From Cristatella mucedo (taxonomy: Eukaryota > Bryozoa > Phylactolaemata > Cristatellidae): a DNA stretch of 64,000 nucleotides. The stretch lies in NCBI GenBank assembly GCA_009760855.2, contig WPIO01000183.1:126001-190000 (forward strand). The letters run 5' to 3'. Position 1 is the first letter of the stretch; each line of letters begins with the position of its first letter. The notes under the pieces were generated by a model that worked only from the letters and a program-made list of their open reading frames with translations, had not been told where the DNA came from and ran no database searches. Shown here piece by piece: positions 56,484 through 64,000 of the stretch. The position numbers and the translations under genes are program-made.

Positions 56484-57065
56484 CCACAAGAGAACTTTCT
56501 CCTAAGCACTTTTCTTATGCACTAAAGAAAGCGCGCCATTAAGGTTGGTCATAACGTGCACTGTATCAGCATGTGTAAGCGCATACAAAATATCTTACAA
56601 GGATCGAGCTAATTCAGTGATGAACATTAGATATATAAATAAATAATGATAATAATAAATAAATATAATAATGATAATCCAGCTAATTCAGTGTTGAAAA
56701 GGTGGATTTATAGCTTGTTTTCGACTAATGGTAGAGTTGGTTAGGGGCAACATGTATAGTGTCAACACATATAAGCACACAGATGGCAAATTGCGAAAAC
56801 CGTGCAAATGCTGTGATAAACAGATGCATGTTAAGCTTTTGTATAAATGTCGTCAACTCGGGGACCGGTGTAAGGCCATTCGCTAGTGAGTTTCGGGCTG
56901 TAAGAGCGTACGAAATGAAAACATGGTCCTCCAAAGGAAATGAGATTGATTAAACGCACCAAAATGATTTTGAGGCAGATGAAAAGACAGTACGTATCGC
57001 GCCTGATTTCGAGGTAGATTGGCTGGTACGCCTGGGCAAAAGAATATATTGAACTGAAAGTGATT
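56484..57065 (-). pseudogene. Diverged LINE C-terminal and 3' fragment
   Basis: The minus frame 56725-56934 holds VFISYALTARNSLANG, then VPELTTFIQKLNMHLFITAF (20 residues). This aligns with AFSSYAPKVWNSL and SPDLTTFKRNLKTHLFRTAF of LINE1. It is 5'-truncated and much more diverged than LINE1/LINE2. The AT-rich stretch 56626-56678 separates two copies of AGCTAATTCAGTG. Confidence 0.75.
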
Positions 57066-57070
57066 GGCAT

Positions 57071-57430
57071 GGTTCTCTCAACCCGGACCTGGTCATCGAC
57101 AACGGCACCGATACAGCCACGGTCGACGTAACGGTCTCATTTGACAGCAGCCATGAAGCCCTGCCGGTGGCAGCCCGAAAATTATTGATAAGTACATGGC
57201 CGTAGCCCGGTGTCTCCTGACGGCCACTGCCGGACGGTGGTGTTGAGGTCCTTCGTGGTCGATGCTCTAGGCAGCTGGTGACCGGATAATTTAGATTGCC
57301 GGGTGGACCTCGGAATTGGGCGAAACGTAACGTATGGCACTGCGGCAGTCGTGCTTCTCGAACGCCGTTTCCTGGTCGGAATCCGCACTGTCACGTTTCC
57401 TGAACGTCCGTTTCCGGAGTCGCCGGTGGC
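57071..57430 (+). pseudogene. Restriction-like endonuclease fragment of an R2/NeSL/CRE-type LINE
   Basis: Plus strand: NPDLVIDNGT followed by VDVTVSFDSS (57080 onward), then after a one-base shift KIIDKYMAVARCLL, and in another frame SFVVDALGSW, DLGIGRNVTYG and VVLLERRFL. The PD...D-x-T-V block followed by a KxxKY block and a V-V-x-A-x-G-x-W block is the pattern of the C-terminal REL endonuclease in site-specific LINEs such as R2, NeSL and CRE. The fragment is frame-broken and lacks the reverse transcriptase. It is GC-richer than its flanks. Confidence 0.62.
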
Positions 57431-57719
57431 CCCAGTGGCCCTGGCTGGGCATGGTTCCTTCGGCTAATGTACCTCCTTGTTCTCGAATATTTATTAAACC
57501 AGTCCATATATTGAAGCGATCGCGACGCCAGTGCCACGGCCAGCCTGAGTATCCGATAGATAGGGAAGCGTTTATAGTACCGACTAGGTTGGTGGTACAA
57601 CATAACTCTTGCCTTTCGAAGCCTCGTACAACGCGAAATATAGACCCCTCTTAATAGACCCCTCTTAATAGGCGACCATAATTAACTAAGAAGATCTCGA
57701 TCTGCTCGCCTTGAAGGAA
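57431..57719. other. Unassigned; small tandem duplication at 57645
   Basis: May include the 3' UTR of the REL-type element. TAGACCCCTCTTAA occurs twice in tandem (57642 and 57656). Nothing else supportable. Confidence 0.5.
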
Positions 57720-57991
57720 ACTGAAAAAGCTGAGGCACATACGTGAGGCCTCGTGCCAGTGTGTGCTCGCTCGACCTCTCGCCCACATGTGTGTGTCAGC
57801 TCGTGGGCCTTGAAGCTGCTTTGCCACGTGACCAGCTTGCCGAACTGACTGCAGGCATACGCGGCGAAGCTCGGTGAGCCACGGGCTCCTGCATTGTCCG
57901 CTCGACGGCTCCCTGGAGCTGACGTTGCAGCAGCGCTCATATGCCAGCGCCTTATCTTGGCCTCAAGACTGCTTGAACGTGGCCGCTGCAA
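57720..57991 (-). pseudogene. C2H2 zinc-finger pseudogene fragment, copy 2
   Basis: Encodes YACSQFGKLVTWQSSFKAHE followed by LTHT. Here the second zinc-binding Cys is Phe (CSQF), while the His pair is kept (HELTH), the reverse of the damage in copy 1. The preceding stretch GSRRADNAGARGSPSFAA matches GSRRADNAGARCPPSSSA of copy 1. The two copies derive from one ancestral sequence and decayed independently. Confidence 0.65.
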
Positions 57992-58379
57992 CGAGTAAAG
58001 CAGAGTGGGGCGCCCGCTCTGCCACTGTCCCTGTCTCGACTAAGACAAGCCATGCGTGAAACAAAGCCCCAAAGCCTCACATTCCAGGTGCGACTGAAAG
58101 TGATGCGTGCTGCAATCGAGCTGCAATCGGAGAAGCTGTAAAACGAGACGCCAGAAAGCTGGGAGCTAACAAAGCTAAAGTACAGCTGGTTTTCATTGTT
58201 TTTTTCTTGGCAACCTCGCAAACCTTTTGCTTGACGGTTAGAGATAACGCTCAATCTGATTCAATAGACGTTTCTGCCAAGCCAACTAGAATTTCTTGGC
58301 AAAAATTAGAACCGATATCATTTTAATTAGTTTTTAACTTGTAGAAGCTTTTTTCTTAACCTACCACCGAAATGTGCAA
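57992..58379. repeat. Shared flank (to 58220), then unassigned
   Basis: 57992-58220 is the counterpart of 55740-55980. 58221-58379 holds no recognised feature. Confidence 0.55.
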
Positions 58380-60420
58380 GGTCGTTAAAATTCCGAGAAC
58401 CATTAAAAGATTGCAGCTCATTGCATGGTTACTTTTCATCTAAATCCTTACCTTTTCCATGGGAAAAAGATTCCTCCAGAGACTTGCAATCACTAGAGAT
58501 ATCCTCTGTGAACATGTCAAAAGTCTTACATATATCATGCAGAAAATCAAATCATGTGCTTGTGTTATTGAATCCGATTGAACCTTTCTGTTATAAATTA
58601 TGCTATCTAATGAAGAACCTCAAAAGAAATATTAACCTTACAGCTCTCTTTCGGATCTTGTACATATATATATCCTATAGATATCCTATAGCTCTCTTTC
58701 GGATCCTGTACAGCCTCATGCTGTGCTTGATAATAAAACAGCCTATTCTGAGTAGATTTTGTTTTGATATGCATTAAAAGTGGGTCCCAACTCCTACTTT
58801 ATAGCCATTTGACTTGCATCCACCAGTAGTTTATGGAAGCTCTCTTTACTCCTGAGATTAAGAAGCTCTCTTTACTCCGGAGATCACTCCTGTACGTGTG
58901 TTTTCAAGCTGTTTAACTCCCAGTGTCAAGGCATTTGATATCGGGATACGAACTTGGCTGGTGACATTGACCTCCAACAACATGTGGTAAAAAGTGAGAC
59001 TTCAAATGAACATTTTGCTATGTTATTCGCCAGTGATTGTGCTTCAAATTTCTTCTTAGCTCCAGCTAACCCTTTCTGACTCGCATATCTAAATCAGAGC
59101 ATCGCAATTCTCGGTAAGTTTTTTCTAGCGAACCCTTTTTTATTCATGTATATCAATTACAGCATCCTAAAATTTGCCAATGTTGTATCTCAGTGGTTTC
59201 AAAGAATCATTTCTACTGTCTCATCGTGCTTTACTCTGTGGTTTCACAATAAGATCACTGATATCAGTGATTTGACTTTATAGAACTCCAGATGCCGAGT
59301 AGTTGCTGAGGAAACGTTGGAGATTTTCTAGCAAGGCAAAGAAATTCGGAGCCTCCGGGAAATTATTTGCTGCATCATTTACAACTAGATTCAGAAGGTG
59401 AGTACTGCAAGGTACATAAAAAGGCACGTGAATTTATGTTCGAAATCCTCTTTTTTGTACTCAATTTTCCTGGCCTTTCATGATACTGCCATTCCCATAT
59501 CGTCGTCCTCCCATATTTCCACCATTCAATGCCATATCTTTGAGCTGCTCAAACAGAACGCTTGTTGGGAATGCATTTGCGGCCTCTTGTAACGGGATGA
59601 CACTAGGAAAACGCTCTGATTATCGCTTTGGTTTAATTTTGATGAGCTAAACGAATAATTGTAATAAGAATGCATTCGTTATATCACCCTCGGAGAACTC
59701 GAATCTCTTTCTAGACACTTTACATTTGCTTCAAAGAAAGCATCTCAAAAGAATAATCGTGGTTATCTGTTCAGTGTGGCTGCCATCTGGGTCATAGTCA
59801 AGAATAGCTGAACAGTTACTTACTGGCTTGGCTACCTCTATAATATGAAGCTTAATTGTAGAATCTAAAGTTGCTAGCAGTTCATTTTGGATGACTTTGC
59901 AGAGATAATGAATGTCGAGAAAGTTTCTTTGTCAGTGACCCTCCGCAGGTGTTCTATCGGCAGAGGATAAAAGAGGGCTACAAGCTCAGTGAATTTGAGA
60001 AATTTTACATTTAATTGTGCGAAAAGCTTTTATTTGATCCTCAGAAACAGAATGCCTAATTGCAAGTTCCAAGTATCCTTGCCGATGCAATAAGGTGCTC
60101 CGATGTTTAAAATGTTTCCGTCGTTTAATACTGTATTGAATTCTCTCACATATTGTCTTACGTTCTGCTGCCTGTACCTACAATTCCTTTCAAGCTTGAT
60201 AACCTTCTAGGTGTGATGGACTTTTCTCATGTTATTACATAACTGCATTGAAGATTTCTTGCATAGACGACATGCTAGCCTGCTTGCTGAACAGCTTACA
60301 GCGAAAGAAGAATACGACGTATATTGATATAGAATACATCTACCACGGGTGGCAAATCTGTTCTCTAATTGCAGGCCTTCTTTTTATTGGAACTGACAAA
60401 GCTTTCTGTCGTGTGAATAT
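58380..60420 (-). pseudogene. hAT transposase relic (DUF4371/ZMYM1-like)
   Basis: Minus strand, many stops and shifts, but the order of motifs fits one gene. Near 59750-59840 it reads VIQNELLATLDSTIKLHIIE and later AILDYDPDGSHTEQITTI, the DUF4371 region with its D-x-TPDxSHxEQ-like block. Near 59368-59408 it reads CSTHLLNLVVNDAANN, the C-x-x-HxLNL block of hAT catalytic domains. Near 59163-59200 it reads LKPLRYNIGKF, followed by DAVIDI. Toward 58400-58600, a piece reading DICKTFDMFTEDISSD may be the distal part. A LINE 3' fragment interrupts it at 59655-59745. No terminal inverted repeats identified. Confidence 0.72.
59655..59745 (-). mobile_element. LINE 3' end fragment inside the hAT relic
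   Basis: ATCACCCTCGGAGAACTCGA, TCTTTCTAGACACTTTACAT (each 20 bases) match the LINE1/LINE2 3' end with divergence. hAT-like sequence continues on both sides. Confidence 0.7.
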
Positions 60421-60640
60421 TGTTGTATCGGATGGGTGCTTCATGGAGACATGACCGTGCATATTTTATTAGTAACGAAGGCTAGAAACATTTCGGCTGA
60501 ACTGTTCATACTCAGGGAGTGTGACCTCTCAGTACTGGCCTTCAAATTGTTTAACTTTATATAAATTTGTTTAAAATATGACTTGCGCTCACTTGAGATA
60601 TAGTTTTTGAGTGAAAAGAGAAGCCCTGGCTATTTAAAGC
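60421..60640. other. No feature recognised
   Basis: About 220 bp between the hAT relic and the LINE endonuclease relic. Confidence 0.45.
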
Positions 60641-61365
60641 TTTCGGGTGTAGACTCGAAGGAAGTCTTTGAAATTGACTAGACCTGCATTAGGCCCCGAC
60701 TTTTTATAATCGCATTCAAGCATGCGCTAAACACGGTGAATCCAATAATTTTTATAAGTTGAAAGGATTCTCCGTGACTCTGCACACGGACAGAATGTAC
60801 GGTAATAGGCTTATCAAAAGCACTCTTAAGTGTCAAGTCAATTGCGTCAGTGAACTTATTGAGGCTGTCGGTCTAGTCTTGATGCACATCAAGACCTACC
60901 TCACGTATACATTCTAAAAATTTACCATAGTAAATGTTTTTAAGTTGCGTTCTGGGCAAACTCGACTTCTCCTTGTACGTACAACGGAGCAGGAACGGCA
61001 AAGGAGACCACAATATCCAAGAGGGGTCAGCGGGTACGCATAAATGGCTGTGGGGCTGACATCTTTAACGATAATTTGGATATGGCCACCGACTTGAGTA
61101 TTAAGATTAACCTGTCGGACCAAACCAAAATACTCCAGACAGTCGAGAAAAGAGCGGACTTATCTGTCAACCTGAACGCTGTAGTCTCCTGCAATCAGTA
61201 AAGGCCTGTAGCTCACAGGTAGTTTAGTGAAAAACTTCGGAAACTATACTATAAACAAGTTTAGTCAGCCAGACGGAGGTCGGTATGTCACGACAGTGAC
61301 AAGCACTGTCCTTGATGAGGACATGATTGCGACTGATTCAAATAATGCCCCATCTAAAACAACGT
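60641..61365 (-). pseudogene. Old CR1/L2-type LINE endonuclease relic
   Basis: Minus strand reads VTVVTYRPPSG near 61265-61304, LLIAGDYSVQVD near 61168-61205, then FLDCLEYFGLVRQVNLNTQV (20 residues) and GGHIQIIV. These are the YRPPS, GDFNxHxD-like and GLxQxVxxxTHxxGHxLD-like blocks of APE endonucleases. The critical Asn of DFN is replaced (GDYSVQVD). It differs in sequence from LINE1/LINE2, so it represents another, older family. Confidence 0.68.
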
Positions 61366-61369
61366 CGCA

Positions 61370-61409
61370 ATAATAATAATAATAATAATTATTATTATTA
61401 TTATTATAA
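61370..61409. repeat. (AAT)n(ATT)n palindromic microsatellite
   Basis: A run of TAA/AAT repeats turns directly into ATT repeats, giving a nearly perfect inverted repeat of about 40 bp at the end of a LINE 3' fragment. Confidence 0.9.
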
Positions 61410-61900
61410 ACTCATTAAAGTGCCCTCAGAGAACTCAATCTCTTTCTAGGCAGTTTAAATTTGCTAAAACGGAAGCATGATCGAATAGTGGTAACATTGC
61501 TCAATAAACAACAAAAACAACATGGTTAGGGATCGCGTGCACAGGGTCAGCATGCAAGTATGGTAACTTGCAGCATGCGCAGTGCCAGAACGCATAAGTA
61601 AATAAAGGTCGAATCACGCGGACCCACAAAATGCTCTGATAAATTGGTGCGTTTTAAATTCTTAGTACTTGTCGTCTAGCCAGTGGATGTCGTGACGCAA
61701 GTCGGGAGCGAGTTTCAGGCTTTGGAAGCATACGAACTACAGGCACTGTCTCCAAAGGATTTGAGTTGTGTACGGGGTATAGGTAAACAGTTGGAATCCG
61801 AAAAGCAGGTAGTGCGACGGTGGGGCAGTCAAACTCGTAGGTAGGCTGGAGCCAAAGAATGGAGAGACGTACAGCCAATCGATTCACGCACAATATTAGC
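61410..61900 (-). pseudogene. 5'-truncated LINE 3' fragment
   Basis: Aligns with the last ~480 bp of LINE1 on the minus strand: AGTGCCCTCAGAGAACTCAA near 61420, GTCTCCAAAGGATTTGAG near 61750 and GGCTGGAGCCAAAGAATGGA near 61843. Frames are broken. More diverged than LINE2 is from LINE1. Confidence 0.8.
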
Positions 61901-62974
61901 GAGCCTGCAACGACGGCACGAGTTACACCAGCCGCATCGCGGTGGTAAGTTAATTTTCGAGATTATGCTATTGTTTGACATATAATTGCCGAGGCCCTAT
62001 TAAAGACAGCGCCTAGAGATCGGTGAGAGTCAGGACTCGAGCTTCAAAGCATTCCTCTCCGCGTTGGAGATCGGTATCAGGTGAATCCAAGAGCTGTGTG
62101 GACCTTTGCCTAACTTCCCGCGATACTTCTGGTATTTCGCTATTATTTTGGTTGGGACAATTCATGAGCAGTCCTCGGATAGGGTAATGAAAGCAGGACC
62201 TGCTTAGCATAAAGTATGATGTCGCTATCAGTCGCCATTAGTCAATATCTACTTTCGTACCGTCTTCGGCAGGTCAGCAAGAACCTCTCTATGCATCTTG
62301 AGTTCGCCCTATCAACAGCTCGGCTAGCGAATGTATGACTCGTCGGTATGAGGCGCTGATTAGCCTCGTTGCGATAGTATGTCACTTGCCGTGCCTCATC
62401 GTGTCGCGAAAAGTCGACCGGCGACGGCTACTAAGGTCCGATTTGAATCTGAATGGGCAGCGTCTGCCGGGCCGGCTATTGCCGACTAGAACGCAGGCCA
62501 CTTAACCGGTGTTGCGCAAATTTTGAACAGCCTCTTATAATCTGCCAGTTAAATGTCCTGTCGAAAACCAGGTGAGAAGCGTGCCAAAAACAGTGCTGGC
62601 ATGCCTGACGGTCTTTCCCGCGCCAGCGCCAATTTTAATCCTCGCTAGGCAGCCTGCTAAAAAACTGGCCAAATCCTCGTCGGAAGAGTCGACGGTCGGC
62701 GTTAATCCGCCTTATTGCATGACTAACATTAACTTGTTCAGCGTCGTGGGACGGCATGATCAATGTCAATTGGTTGCTTATCTGGCGCAAAACTTTCCTT
62801 GACTATTGGAACGTTCCCTATAGTTGAACTCATTTGTGCGCTACATTAATTTAGTTAGGTTCGTGAATTACGAATCATTTTGAATTATCAGCTGGTAGGA
62901 AAATACCTATTCTATTCGACAAACGAATGAGTTATGGATTTTGTGGGAAGTCCTTATTCTTAGTTGCGAGCAGA
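61901..62974. other. No feature recognised
   Basis: About 1.07 kb. The frames at 62013-62210 (minus) and 62572-62802 (plus) are short and match nothing I know. No repeat structure seen. Confidence 0.5.
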
Positions 62975-63188
62975 CCTTTTGAAGTTAATTTTTTCTGATG
63001 ATAATTTTAACTGATAGCACAGCTAGCTATCACGTTTGATGTTTGTCAAAGATTAAAGACTGTCTAGCGTTAGGGCTTGCTCCTTTTAAAGTTAATTTTT
63101 TCTGATGATAATTTTAACTGATAGCACAGCTAGCTATCACGTTTGATGTTTGTCAAAGATTAAAGACTGTCTAGCGTTAGGGCTTGCT
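62975..63188. repeat. 107-bp tandem duplication, two units
   Basis: 62975-63081 and 63082-63188 are identical except for one base (TTTTGAAG against TTTTAAAG). Each unit contains GATAGC-ACAGCTA-GCTATC, a 6-bp-arm dyad. Near-identity indicates a recent duplication, or an assembly artefact. Confidence 0.95.
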
Positions 63189-63559
63189 AAAAGTCAAACT
63201 AGCTTCATCATTCTGTCTAAGCTATAGTGATGCAGTTCTTTTTTGCCGAGCAACAAACAAAACAAACCATTAAGCCTCTGAGATGCAAATAAACCGGGCT
63301 TCAAGGCTTGTATAAAAGTCTATCAGGTTGAGCCATGAGTCTTCTGTGCAGAAAGAGTAGCGATGGTTTTCTCTCAGTCGATTGACACAGAGCCAAGTTT
63401 TCAGACTGACCCACAAGGTACGCCATCGCTTTTCTCCGGGGGCCCAGTGGTATGGTGCAGGCCTCTAAAGTTGCGACAGATACATAAAGTTGCGATAGAT
63501 AATTTTTCTCCTGAAGCAATACTATTTATACGTGTTAATGTCTAGCTTAACTGCTGTGC
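63189..63559. other. No feature recognised
   Basis: Contains a short imperfect repeat, AAAGTTGCGACAGATAC and AAAGTTGCGATAGATAA, near 63468-63503. No gene. Confidence 0.5.
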
Positions 63560-63780
63560 CAGTTTCAGAGTTCCCGTGCCCTCAGATCAGCTTCGAACGT
63601 AAATTAGTTATTACGTTACAGCGCCCTAAAGCCATTGGTTACACAAGCTTTTGCTCTGCGGGTCCTAGATTGTGTAACTCGCTTCCACATTTCTTCTACG
63701 ACAGCTAGTCTTCAGCTGCCGACTTTATCACGTCTTTTCCAGCATACCTTGGCTGCTAAAACTAAAAATTACTAACTGAT
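63560..63780 (+). pseudogene. LINE-B-like C-terminal relic
   Basis: TTTTGCTCTGCGGGTCCTAG near 63649 corresponds to TTTAGCTCTGCAGGTCCTAG in LINE-B (16275), followed by TGTGTAACTCGCTTCCAC for TGTGGAAATCGCTACCAC and by CTGCCGACTTTATCAC. Frame-broken and older than the macrosatellite copies. Confidence 0.72.
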
Positions 63781-63799
63781 TTAACGGTGTACTTTTGTG

Positions 63800-63950
63800 T
63801 GTGTAAACTTTTGTACAGCGACAATAGAGCCTTAGCGGCTATTGCCGTCGCTTGCAGCGGCAATAAAAGACTGCCCACCACAGGATTCGAACCAGTGACC
63901 TCGGGACCGAGGTCGTGAAAAGCAATCACTTTATTTAGTGATACTTGCAT
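63800..63950 (-). mobile_element. tRNA-derived SINE, copy 3
   Basis: Minus strand carries GGTTCGAATCC (perfect box B), the 8-bp inverted repeat GACCTCGG/CCGAGGTC as in copy 1, and GCCGCTGCAAGCGACGGCAA in place of the ATCGCCACTGCAAGCG block. The box-A region is decayed (AGTATCACTAAATAAAG). Confidence 0.78.
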
Positions 63951-64000
63951 TCTCTTTAATTACTTGACCACCCTCCTGACTCAGCATGCTTTTCACTTGC

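Overview
The window is eukaryotic, almost certainly from an animal, and is built nearly entirely of satellite DNA and transposable elements. I see no intact host protein-coding gene, no operon-like gene packing and no usable bacterial start signals. The animal call rests on two full-length CR1/L2-type LINEs (APE endonuclease plus reverse transcriptase), a Gypsy-type LTR element, a degraded hAT transposase of the DUF4371/ZMYM1-like kind, degraded C2H2 zinc-finger sequence and a tRNA-derived SINE. The species cannot be named from this sequence. The setting looks like heterochromatin, possibly pericentromeric.

Layout. (1) 1-11830: a diverged 132-bp satellite (SatA) holding five arrays of a 15-bp AT-rich minisatellite, each close to 590 bp long, plus a four-unit remnant; a SINE sits near the right end. 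(2) 11381-34564: four diverged copies of a composite macrosatellite unit. The order is SatA, G-rich 15-bp minisatellite, GT-rich tract, spacer, 5'-truncated LINE (LINE-B), second spacer, SatA. Copy 2 is split by a complete LTR retrotransposon with a 4-bp target duplication (19612-24088), and its LINE-B carries an extra 406-bp insertion. Copies 3 and 4 are fused by a deletion. (3) 34565-43340: about 71 tandem units of a regular 123-bp satellite (SatB) with a tendency to three-unit higher-order repeats. (4) 43344-52495: two LINE copies on the minus strand (LINE1, LINE2) in and beside AT-rich, degraded coding sequence; one piece resembles a phage/virus-type tail fibre. (5) 52496-64000: a patchwork of old relics: SINEs, a ~165-bp degenerate tandem repeat, two zinc-finger pseudogene copies, a restriction-like-endonuclease LINE fragment, a hAT transposase relic, several LINE 3' ends, and a nearly perfect 107-bp tandem duplication.

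The elements do not form a working pathway. The coherent history is expansion and homogenisation of satellites, LINE and LTR insertion into them, and recombination between copies. The most informative points are occupied/empty site pairs, a 304-bp stretch in which the two LINEs differ at one base and share the same in-frame stop, a non-autonomous LTR element with a (GA)n-TATA promoter arrangement, and the repeated ~590-bp length of the SatA-embedded arrays.
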